In this document: positions 1 to 10,402 of the stretch, piece by piece
Layout: every line of letters starts with the position of its first letter
How positions within the stretch are numbered: position 1 is the first letter of the stretch
Translations under genes and position numbers: made by a program
DNA from: Vermamoeba vermiformis
Lineage: Eukaryota; Tubulinea; Echinamoebida
Direction of reading: 5' to 3'
Length of the DNA: 64,000 nt
NCBI GenBank assembly: GCA_045837725.1
Contig: JBEWZL010000263.1
Span: 1 to 64,000, forward strand
The notes under the pieces: model-generated
Seen by the model: the letters and a program-made list of their open reading frames with translations, nothing else
Told to the model about the DNA's origin: nothing
The model's database searches: none

Positions 1-35
1 AAATTCGGCATTCACTCATGTGAAGACATATCTAG

Positions 36-1658
36 TGGCGAAACAAAGAATATGATGAGAAGAAATTGAAAGAACGCGAGGAAGTGCGAAAACTCCTCGA
101 AGAGAGAAGAAAAGAACGCGATGCTGCACGACAACTTTACGACAAGGAGTTTGGCAATGATGAAGAGGTATCACCACAATATCTCGCATAGTAACTCTAG
201 GCGGCACTTAGATTAATTATATATTTTAAGGGGGACCCAAGAGAACGAGAGGAGCGAAGAAAACAGCACGAAAGTGACATTTTGCGGCGGGTCGAGGAAC
301 TTGTAAGTATTCAATGCTACGCAAAAATATTGGTAGTTTGACTATATTAATATTATTTCTTAGGTTAAGCAAAGGAAAAATAAGGGCGCTAAGGGTCGTT
401 TACCCCGCTCTTCGGATGCTGCTGCGCTCAATCCGTTCAAACTATTCAAATTAAAGAAGATCAAGTATAATATTAGTGTTCAAGGTTATTTTTGCGATAT
501 GATAATGAAGGTACCACCCGATGGAGAGGTCGCCAGATTTTACGAAAATTTCAAAGAGATAAATTCAACCACGACCTTTTCCGTAAGTATATACGACATT
601 ATAAGACCTAAAATAAGGCATAATTAACTCTTATATTGCTAGTATTTCCCAATATTATACCTTGATCGTTTCCACTCGGCTCCAGATCTCAAAGTTTTGT
701 TGAAGTTGATCGACGCTCAAGATTCAGGTGGATTTGTACGTAAAATAATACGAAATTACTATTCGTATATATGTATTTATGCTCTATTTATTTTAGACGG
801 CCTTACATTGGGCAGTACAAGACGGTAACATTGAGCGCATTGAAATGTTATTGGCGAATGGCGCCAATACTGAGTTAAAGTCAACTGTGGCCGTAAGTCT
901 CTTCATTTGTTATTAAAATAATAGTATTAATCATTATGGTGGATCAGAAACATCGACCTATTGATAAACTGAAAATACATTCGCCGCACGTCAAGGCAGC
1001 TGTTCTTGAACTGTTTCAGAAATACCAAAATATGAAGGACAATAGCAACGCTAACACCAACGAAGTTAATAATACGAGAATAGAACAACATAGAGCGGAG
1101 GTTAGCGAGCAATTTCCTTTTTTGGAATTACCCGCCGAACTGCAAGTAATGGTCCTCGAACAACTGTCGTGTTTGAACTTGACGAGAGTGGAGCGTGTTT
1201 GCAAGTATTTCAGAGACATGCAATTATTATCGCATCACTTGGCAGATTTACCCGATATGGAAGTCGTCACTTTTGCCGCATCCAGTAACGTTGCAGGGCC
1301 ACAGAGTTTTTGCCAATTGACAGTGATGGCCACGCCAACAGTGTTCCACTTCGGACTTATTGTGGGACAATACTACAAAGTGCCGTCAACACGAGGTGTG
1401 GATCGCGTCATTGAAGAATTGATCGGAAGAATTGAAATGTTTGCAAAGCTAAATCGGACATTTATATATGACGTAGAAAAGCTACACGAGTTCTTATTGA
1501 CCAGTTGGCAAATGAATCGACGGATCTACATTCTTTCACAAGCCGAGCACAGCAATAACATCACGATCTATGTCGAGGAGGATTCGCACTTTGGTGTGGG
1601 TGTTGACTTCAAATCACCTCTTGATGCTGCCCCGGCAAAGCCTAAATTCAATTGGTGA
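36..1658 (+). CDS. Ankyrin-repeat/F-box protein, 5' end beyond the window
   Basis: Six exons (36-167, 231-302, 364-582, 643-735, 797-892, 948-1658) join in phase and give 440 visible residues. Order: a Lys/Glu/Arg-rich coiled-coil stretch (residues 1-70), a helical segment, an ankyrin repeat (TALHWAVQDGNIERIEMLL, about 170-205) running into a second repeat (HRPIDKL), then an F-box (FPFLELPAELQVMVLEQL, about 250-295). The F-box family recruits substrates to SCF ubiquitin ligases through SKP1, and the ankyrin part would be a partner-binding surface; the substrate is unknown. The last acceptor is the CAG at 945-947, because an acceptor at 924 would break the frame and the ankyrin consensus. The exon at 36 follows an AG, so earlier exons probably lie outside. 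The adjacent minus-strand gene is a diverged paralogue. Confidence 0.85.
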
Positions 1659-1955
1659 AATAAACGTGTCAACTTCTGTGTTGGAACGACTCCGACCTAC
1701 TAAGTATCTTAATGTACGTGTGACTTGACGACTTTGAACCTACGATATCTAATACAGAATCTGAATTACACCTGCCGAGAAGATGTTGAATAAGTCCACG
1801 TGGCCAAGAAAGACATTGCTCGTCCAATTAGCTCTCGACCGGGTTAGTGAGGGACAGCGGATCCTTCTAATCATCGCGTGTCAAAAATTGACGGATGTAA
1901 TATCAGTGCTACAATGATTATAAAATATTAGATCAAACTAACTCGAAGCAATTTA

Positions 1956-3265
1956 TTAATAATTGTTCCTTGGATGATACGGTAGCGACCATTTAATGGC
2001 GAGTCCGCCGTTATCCGTTAATTTAATGAACATGTGATGCTTCATATAAGAATATTCCCACCAATAGGTCGGAAATTCCTCGTCGAAAATTAATTGTCTC
2101 AAACGATCAAGCTTGATCTCGTTTTTTTCTTCGTTTGATCCGTTGGCGCGTACAAAATCTTCAAATTTTGGAAAACCCCACAATTTTTTCCTAGTCGCTT
2201 CTCGCTTTTTAATGGGAGTATAATTAAAGGAATGAGCCTGGCAGAAATGAAAAAATGTTGGAAAAACTTGGATCTTGAGAACGACTTGAAGACCTGAGCC
2301 ATCGCGTATCTTCCAATTGCCTAATTTGGGTATAAAACTGTTCAACCGATGCGAGGTCCAGTATTTCCAAGTATTACAGACCAATGGTGCCATAAAGAAG
2401 TCGACTGGATCTAGCTTCAAAAGTACTTCACGCTGGATCTCTAATGGCAAGTCCAAAAAAGGAAATCTGTCTAAATAGCATCGCTCCTCTTCTTCATTAG
2501 GCACGTTTAATTTGTATTTGATCGCAAAAGCACGTTTGTCCAGCTGTTCAAAGTCTCTGAACATTTGCCGCATTGGTTCACTTATTGCTTTATCGACAGG
2601 CCTATCATTCTATACAAATATGTTAGTACATTAACTTAACAAGATATAGGCGTATATTAAATCTTGATAAATGAACCTTACTGATTTTGTTCGTGCATCT
2701 GGATCGCATCCGTAATACAGAAACATCGCTGCAGGCAATATTTTGTCGGCCAATACAACGCAATGTAAAATCGTCTATTATAAATACTATATTAAATAAT
2801 CGTCGTAAATATTGCTTGTTCTGCAAGAATATTAAAGCCTTTTTGAGGCAAAATTCCTCGATCTCTTTTTATTGCTTACCATCTGATCGTGCTTAGCATC
2901 TCTAACATTTAAATCAGGCCGCAAAGATAATACGGCATGAAACATGTCAGTGTCTTCTATCTTTTTAAGAGCGAATACTGGTTCCAAATCCTGTAGTCAA
3001 AATAGATCAGTTGACAGCCGGATTAGACGCTCATAAATTCGTCAAAAATAATTTATATACGTACAGGGTTAACAGGAATATTGCGGAATGGTCCTTTCAA
3101 CACGGGCCACGCAGGACTTTCTAAATCTGCTTTGAACCAACGATAAAATAATTTAATCTCCTGCACAGTTCCTTCTCTAATTATACTGCAAAAAATACTT
3201 CGAATTTTCTCGATAATTTTGATGCGGTTCTGCTTTGGTAGATTCGCTTTCTTGTTTAGCTCCAT
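1956..3265 (-). CDS. Ankyrin-repeat/F-box protein, paralogue of its neighbour
   Basis: Four minus-strand exons (3065-3265, 2880-2990, 2682-2774, 1956-2609) join in phase for about 352 residues. After an N-terminal helical region, ankyrin-type repeats occupy about residues 70-140 (LHCVVLADKILPAAMFLYYG, then NDRPVDKAI), followed by an F-box (FPFLDLPLEIQREVLLKL, about 175-215) and a C-terminal domain of unknown fold. Both the ankyrin end (RPVDKA versus RPIDKL) and the F-box match the plus-strand gene at 36-1658, so the pair probably arose by inverted duplication and then diverged strongly. The predicted role is SKP1-dependent substrate recruitment to an SCF ligase. The start is the first Met of the reading frame, and the exon junctions are supported by the ankyrin consensus crossing them. 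Confidence 0.83.
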
Positions 3266-3615
3266 TTTTACAGGTTCTTCGACACTTAAGCGCCCTTATC
3301 TACTAAAAAGTGCAAGTAGTATCGAGGAAACAAGAACTTTAGGTGTTGTTGTCATCTGTGTGAGAAGACAAAGACCAAAAAAGGCTGGATTTGACAGCTC
3401 TCGTTTCGTTTCAACCAAAACTCGGGTTGTGAATGGGAGTCTATACGCTATCTGGTCATCTACTACTTACTATACTTATAGTATTCAATAACAGAATTCA
3501 ATAGTATTTTATTACGAAAAATGTTTAACGGGTGACCTTAATCAGGTTGTCTTGTGTTTACAATAAATTAATATATATATTACAATAGTACAATATGGCG
3601 TTACGGTCGATGGAT
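3266..3615. other. Intergenic region
   Basis: This is the 350-base gap between the start of the ankyrin/F-box gene and the end of the Zn2Cys6 gene, both on the minus strand. It should hold the promoter of the former and the 3' flank of the latter. I see no convincing coding exon, RNA gene or repeat in it. Confidence 0.5.
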
Positions 3616-5519
3616 CTAAAACGTTACTTCGAGAACATCATCGAAAATAAAGTTGTCGTCAAAGATCGGTTCAGCAGTGTTAGCGAACGGATCCGCTGTG
3701 TTTGTGTTCAATAGAGACTCTTCAGAACAAGTCAATCGACGCTGAAGTAGTATGCCAAGTGGGTCTTGGTACTTGGCTTGTTTGGCAGACAAAGATCTGT
3801 AGCCAGGAAAATTGACCGATAATTGGTGGGCGTGCGTTACGAGCTACAATAACAGAATTAATTATCGAAATTATTATTATAGTACCATTGATATATATAC
3901 CTCTTGTATTTTGAAGCTCGGAATATCAAACGTGCCCCAAAGATAGGTCAATAACGAAGCCATTTTGAGTGTCGTCAGATCGTGTATTTGCAAGCTCTTA
4001 AATAGACTAATAAAATGATCACATTCTTCATTCATAGCACTATAGTCTTTCAAGAACGCAAATTTCATCGCCCGGAACATGTGCACGTACACTGGAGTAA
4101 ATCTGAGATTCGGATCAGATCAGCAAAACGGTTCCTATGCACGATGCATATCAATTGTTAATAAGTACGTACTCTTTGAGAGGTTCGCTCAGACTTTTTG
4201 CTGAAAATTCGACAAATTCAATGGCGTTCAAAAGTTCTTCTTCAGTGCCGCAATTGCGAAGGTTAATTATCGTCTAAAATAAAGTCATTAGTTTAATATA
4301 TGAATATCATTATTACTAAGTAATAATACCTTTGTCATGTTGAACAGTTCAGGCAACAAGTCCCATTTTTCGGTTAATTTCGCTAAACTGGCTAGCCGCT
4401 TATGTAAATCCTTAACAGACGCTGGAACGGTTATTATGGCATAATAATAGCGCAATTTAAGTGCGATGCTTTGCGGAATAGGCTTTGATTCGTAAGGTCC
4501 AGTTACGAACAACTCCACTTTGTCTTGACTACGTTGCATATTATAGACACTTGAAGCCAAGCTCTTGCATACTTTCAAGTAGTTTATGCCTGCTGCATTG
4601 TCTTGCTCCATTAAATGGCATAGGCCTAAATGGTAGAACCCGTGTGCTGCATCCATCGTAATGCTTGACATTGCTTGTGGAAGATATTGCCTACAATCGA
4701 TAAACTTATGAGTCTTGTTCATTTAAATGCTCGGTGTATGAGACCGTTACTTACTTGGCTTGATCCATAAATAAATGGGCTTGGGCTGGGTGGCCGAGAG
4801 CCAGAGCCGCGTACCCGACACTTGAAAGGACCCGAAACCTTTGTTCAGGAGCTAACGTGATATTACTTGAGAAATTTATAAGCAGGTTAGTGGTTGGTGG
4901 CACGTACCTGATAAATCACTTGGATTTGGTAACCAAAGTGGACAGAAGCGATAATCAGTGGTCTGATAATAAGCACTCGTGTAATAATTTACTAGCATAT
5001 TAATATCGCTCGCTGGGCTCGTCAAAATGGCGTTTTCGAGACCCGCGGAAGAAACTGTCCAGATCGGGTGAGCACGTCAATTATTATTGCAGTGAATCTT
5101 ACCTCCATTGGCGTATTCGACTTTTTTTATTATTTTGATTTTTTTTGGTGCGGTAGCCTCCTCTTGGTTTGGTCTTTTCATAAACACAATCCAGATTTAA
5201 TTTGGAGCATCTGGAGCAAGGTGCTTCACCATTACAGCGCCTGTGATTCGTACGACAATGAGTGCATGCCAAAGAGACGTATAGCCCCTTTTTAATCTGC
5301 AAATTATTGGAGGGAATAATTGTTGGAGTGTCCATCTGGCTTGTTGTCAATCCGTCTGATTCGCGATGTAAAATTTTTCTCGCTAAACAGAACGAACACA
5401 AGAAATTTTACGAAAAATCGCAATTTTGAAGTATTACCGTTAATTAACCACTGCGTGCAAGATTTTTTACCCAATCCGGAAATTCCACCCGCACTACTAG
5501 CGGACTGAGCAGTTGTCAT
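3616..5519 (-). CDS. Zn2Cys6 (GAL4-type) transcription regulator
   Basis: Exon 1 encodes a short Ser/Gly-rich N-terminus. Exon 2, joined in phase 1, carries a complete Zn(II)2Cys6 cluster: Cys-X2-Cys-X6-Cys-X5-Cys-X2-Cys-X6-Cys (core ACTHC...RRCNGEAPCSRC), followed by basic residues as in GAL4-type DNA-binding domains. Later exons encode an all-helical middle region (for example APEQRFRVLSSVGYAALALG, and MDAAHGFYHLGLCHLMEQDN) resembling the helical regulatory domain of fungal-type factors, and an acidic C-terminus ending DDNFIFDDVLEVTF that could be an activation domain. This class is abundant in fungi and scarce but present elsewhere, including some amoebozoans. Targets are unknown. The gene is divergent from SERRATE, 258 bases away. 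Confidence 0.85.
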
Positions 5520-5777
5520 TAGTTTTTAAGTGGTTGTTGTAACCTTTTGTTCGTTTGTTTTGGTTTAAAATGATTTCAGGGCAATTTTATTTTTTTTATC
5601 GGATGATGTTGTCGACAAAGTAAGCGAACGTATATTATATTTCTTTCGAGGATTATTAATTTAGGCCTACGATTCGATATTTACCTTATTTGTATTATTT
5701 ATATTCATATTTATTTTGATTGATCGAAGCAATTTAACTAACAAATCCACCAAAATGAAGAGCAACCTTCTAGATTC
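5520..5777. promoter_or_regulatory. Divergent promoter region: Zn2Cys6 factor / SERRATE
   Basis: The 258 bases between two start codons facing away from each other must contain both promoters. The stretch is T-rich on the plus strand. No discrete factor-binding site can be named from sequence alone. Confidence 0.4.
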
Positions 5778-8700
5778 ATGGACGACGAGAGAGATAGACC
5801 ACGTTCAGATAGGCGAGAGGGTGCTTACAAAATGGGTAGGTTTATCGACGGATTTAAAGCTAAAACCCGAAGCCGAGTAATGCAAAATTATTCAAAAAAT
5901 TCAAATTGCATTTTTAAGCACTAATTAAATATGACAAAAATCATATGTCACTTAATCTGTTTATTTAAATTTTATTGGCTCAATTTAAGGTTTCTGGACC
6001 TTTAGCTAAAACTTTTCCGCGCGTACATCCAGAATCTTATTTGACGGGCTTTCTCTGCTAGCTTTCCATAGAATACTAGCTAACCTACTTATATAGACCG
6101 AGACTACGAAAGAGGTCGCGGAGATTATCCACCACCGCCTCCACGCGATCGTGGATATGACCGAGACCGGATGACGAGCTCTCGTGACTACAAGCCCGAC
6201 AAGCGCGAGCATTATGACGAAAGACGAGACCACAGAATGGACACTAGTCCTTATCCACCTGACCGTCGTTCAATGAAGCGATCTCGCGAGTACGATCAAC
6301 GAGAGCCAAAAGAGCCTTATTCCCGCGACGAGCGAGAGATGTACGACAGACGCGAACGAGATAGACGTATGTATAATAATATTCATATTAACAAAATTCT
6401 ATAAGCAGTAACGTACCGAAAGATTCCTTTTTTGTTTCGGTTAAATGACGCATTTGCGAGCTGTGGCATAATGATCTATTTTTAGGCCGCGATGAGGAAC
6501 GAAGTCCGACTCGCAAGCGCGGTAGATATGATGAAGGACCTGAGAGCTTGAGAGGCTCTTCTTCTGGATCTGACGACAAAAAGTACACATCTGACCGAGA
6601 TCTTCACCATCGCTACGAAGAAGCTAATTTAAATTTCCTTTTTAGGAGAGCTCAACCTTACGGCTCAAAGACACCACTATTGTTTGAAGGTCTAATGAAG
6701 AGCTACAAACAGTTTTTTGAAATTCTCGGCGAACACTTGCCACAGCACGAGGCCCAAAAGCGCTACGAAGAGTACAAAAAAGAGTTTAACAAACGGAACT
6801 CGAGGACTTTCTTCAACGAGCACTGCAAGGAAGAATGGTTCAAAGAGCGCTATCACCCTGAATGGATGAAGAAACGTCGCGAGACTAAGATTGAACGCGC
6901 AAAGGCTGAGGCCAAAGTATTTGCTGACGAGTTGGAGCGAGGAGTGCTCAAGTACAACTTGACTGCTGATGATTTTCCGCACTTGCTCACGAAGGCTAGC
7001 TGTAAGTATAACACTTGAACACCAACCACGAGCCGCAAGAAGATCGTGTACTAATGTTAGCCTTTATAGACGAGGAAGGAGCACCAAGCCACTCATCGCA
7101 TCACCATGATGACGAAGAAGAGCATTCAATTAGTGATGGTTCATTAGAGGTCCGTGACGAAGGTCCTGAAGTGACGGAAGAACACGCCGCACAAGCAGGC
7201 GAAGAGCACTCGGCGAACAATAACAACAATGAAGACAGCGAGGGCGGCAAGACTAAAGAAGGAGGAGGCAAACAAATCAGCATAAAAAGCTCGCGACCTC
7301 TCGACCCGCGAATTGATTCAAGTTTGGACAGTTATGCTGCTCAACAAAGCGCTGAGTCTAATACTAACAAGGCACCTGGACCTCAAGAGACCAAGGACAA
7401 AGTGTATGTTGCATTACCACAGTAGCCTAGTTAATGCTAATCATTCGACTTAGGATTCATTTCTTCCCGCCACGTGACCCGCACACATTGTTCATTAAAA
7501 CCATTCCGCCCAGCTGCTCTCGTGAAGAACTGTTAGCGGTCATCAGCAAGGTTGAAGGCGGTGAATTGCGTCGTCTTATTATTGGACAGCCCAATCCTTA
7601 CAAGTATTTCCATCGTGTCGGTTGGATCACGTACACGAGCGATGAGGCATGCGACTATGCCTTGAAGACCTTCAACAATTACAAGGTAAATGCAATGATT
7701 GGAAGTCATTTACAAGGCACGTATTAACTCTCTTATAGTTCCCCGATTTTGCGCTCATGTTGACTACGCACATTCACCGTGGTGGAGAACAAGTGCGCGT
7801 CACTCCAGCCATCTCAAGCGATCCTGAACGATTGGCTCGTGATTTGAAGCAACTCAGACAGCTGGCTGTGCAATTGGACAGTGAGAAGGGAATCACTGAA
7901 AACATTCTCGTGAAGCGAGACGACCAGGATCTGGACAAGGACTTGGCGGTAAGTACCACGAACTTACCATTGTTATATCACGTATTAATCATATAGCGTA
8001 GTTGCATCAAAAAGTTGATCGCTACAACATGTACATTAGACGCGTGCACGCGTACTGCTATTACTGCAGCGAAGAGTTCTTCGACCCTGAAGACTTGTTC
8101 TTCCGCTGCGGTGAGCTGCACTTGCGCGGCACTGAAAAGAATCACGGCGATCAAGACGCAACAGCGTGGTACGACAACGTTGACAGCAAGTTCAGACAAC
8201 GACTGGAGACCCCTGATGACCCGACGACTTACGGCGGTCAGAAGATGATTGACAGATTCAAGGACGAGTACGCCACTGAGCGCACAGTGAGGGTCGAAGA
8301 GGGCAAGTACCGCTGTGCCTTGTGCGACAAGTTGTTCAAGGGTCCCGAGTTCGTCAAGAAACACATCATTGCGCCGGTCAAGGCTGATCACGTGCAAATT
8401 CCCGAGGAGGTTGTTATGAAAGCGATCGATGAGCAGTACTATGAGAACTATTTGAGTGACCCGAAAAGAATTCTGCCGAGCAATATTAACTTCACGAAAG
8501 AAAATGAAAAACAAGCGCAAAGAAACAAAAAACAAAATCAACAGCAACAACAATTCGACGATGACAGACAACAACAAGGGTACGTATATTCGTATGATAT
8601 TATATATGTATGTGCTAATATTGTATTTGCAGCTATCGTGGTAACCGAGGCGGAGGTCGTGGTCGAGGTGGATTCAGAGGTGGCAGAGGTCGCGGAGGAT

Positions 8701-8934
8701 TTAATCGCGGTTACGGCGCGTATGGCAATGACGGTCCGCAAGACGTAAGCAACACTTCCTTATAAGGACATAATAGGCACGTGAGCTAACAATGTTGTTT
8801 TGTAGAAACCGATGTACGAGTCAAGAAAGATTATGTCGTATGTTGACTTGGATGCGCCCCCAGATGACTCGATTGAACTCGACTATGCTAAGGCCTTGAA
8901 ACAATTTGCTGAGAAACAACAGCAAAATAAATAA
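5778..8934 (+). CDS. SRRT: SERRATE/ARS2 RNA effector zinc-finger protein
   Basis: ARS2/SERRATE is a nuclear scaffold that binds the cap-binding complex and directs capped transcripts toward microRNA processing, 3' end formation or decay. About ten exons encode, in order: an Arg/Asp/Tyr-rich RS-like N-terminus; the SERRATE/Ars2 N-terminal helical domain (YKQFFEILGEHLPQHEAQKR, then FFNEHCKEEWFKERYHPEWM); an acidic linker; an RRM-like fold (DPHTLFIKTIPPSCSREEL, 7470-7740); the helical core with a C2H2 finger (YRCALCDKLFKGPEFVKKHI, near 8310-8370); a Gln-rich stretch; an RGG box (8635-8745); and the conserved C-terminal motif MSYVDLDAPPDD. The start at 5778 opens the Arg/Asp-rich exon. The architecture is complete, so it is probably functional. 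The family is widespread in eukaryotes, so its presence is expected. Confidence 0.95.
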
Positions 8935-9134
8935 ACTGCTTTTTTGGTGTTAATAATTTTGGTTGAATCCGGATTTGGACACGTCACGCGAGATCCAACA
9001 ATATGCAACATTACTAAAGTCGACGTTAAATGTTCTAGTGTGTAAGCAAAGTGGTTGGAAAATAAATAAATAAGGTTTATGATTCAAGAAGCGGATTGAC
9101 ATCTGGGATCAAATCTACTGTCGCGTGCCAGTAG

Positions 9135-9891
9135 TTAGAGCAACAAAGCAATGACGCTAAAAATGGCAGCAGCGCCAACGAAGAGTTGAGGTGCACTGCT
9201 AGGCCAGCCGCATTCGTGTGCTGTGGAGAGATCGGTTTTGGTGTCCCAAGTGCAATCCATAGTTTGCTTGACGCGAGCAGTGCAGTTGCCATTAGCGCAA
9301 GTGTTCAAGTAGAACTCGCCGTTAGAGCACTCACCCCAGTTAGTATTGACAGAGGAAGTGTTGTAAGCAGTGACAGCAAGCAGATTCTTAGATTTGCAAT
9401 CTTGCTGGGCGTATTGGTAGGTAATGGGAGCGTTGGCATTGTACAAATTGGCGTACTCGTCGTTAGTGCACGAAGCCTTTTGGAAATTGCCTGTTAAAGT
9501 CGCAAATTAATTCAAGTAATATTCAAAAAAAATCTAAATGATTTTTTCTTTGACATTTTAAACCGTAACCGACTTATATTCAATAAAATATAATATGATA
9601 TGCGCTCGAGTACGTACTGCAGTCAAAAGAAACGACACGGGAGCTGGTGCAAGAAGTGCAATACGAATCTGTTCCGCAGTCGAACTTGTAAACTCCGTCG
9701 CTTTGGCATTTGTAATAGGTGTAAGCGGCGTTATAGTACAAGCACTTGGCAATAGTAAAAGTCGAAGCTACTTCAGCGCCAGTGCATCCGTCGCTTTGGT
9801 AAGTGACGTAACGGACGTACTTCTCATCCGCAGCAGTAGCGAGAGTAATGGCGGCAGCCAAGATAAGAGTAACGACAATAAGCTTGGACAT
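9135..9891 (-). CDS. Small Cys-rich secreted, probably GPI-anchored protein
   Basis: Two exons. The N-terminus (MSKLIVVTLILAAAITLATA) is a clear signal peptide. The mature part is rich in Cys, Tyr, Ser and Thr, with many spaced cysteines and no named domain. The C-terminus ends in a hydrophobic tail after a short spacer (LFVGAAAIFSVIALLL), typical of a GPI-attachment signal. It is therefore probably a disulfide-stabilised surface protein. Small proteins of this design are common in free-living amoebae, but I cannot assign a named family. A separate minus-strand gene at 45869-47001 has the same signal-peptide plus hydrophobic-tail design but a different ectodomain. Confidence 0.8.
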
Positions 9892-10402
9892 GGTTAGTGT
9901 TGTTCTTTTAGTGAGAAATAAATAAGTGCGTGACGTAAATCGGAAAAAGCCGGTTCGGATTTCAAGCCACGTGCTGCGCTATTGACCGGAATTGCTCCGA
10001 TTCAACTGCAATTTTGTCATAGACTAGATTTAGCGTGTAGCCGGCTACTATCGCAACAATCACTGGTAAATCGAAGTGTCCAGCAAGCAACCGCCCCAAA
10101 TGCATGAGTAATCAGTGAAATAGACGCCGAAGTATTTTTTCTCCATTCAAAAAAGCAAAAAATGTTTGATTGTGGATGCGTTCCGACAATTTTCGTGGCT
10201 TGTGAGCTTGGTCCAAGTGAAACGACGTCAGGGGCAAGGAGTCCACAAGGCCAGAATATTTTGGATATTTATTTGTTTATGTTCACTTGAATAGGTGCAA
10301 CATTTATTAACGTAAGTATTGTGCGTCCCTCCCAGATCTCCATTGAATTGTAATTAATTATTAAAGTGCATGTTTAGATAATGTTCATATTTACTAGACA
10401 TT
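9892..10402. promoter_or_regulatory. Divergent intergenic region
   Basis: The 511 bases separate the start of the Cys-rich surface protein (minus) from the start of the ankyrin/F-box gene (plus), so both promoters should lie here. No open reading frame of coding character, tRNA or repeat was found. Confidence 0.4.

Noticed and set aside
8002-8577. Long reverse-strand frame opposite the SERRATE zinc-finger exon.
   Set aside because: The plus-strand frame encodes the conserved SERRATE core, so the opposite frame is a shadow.
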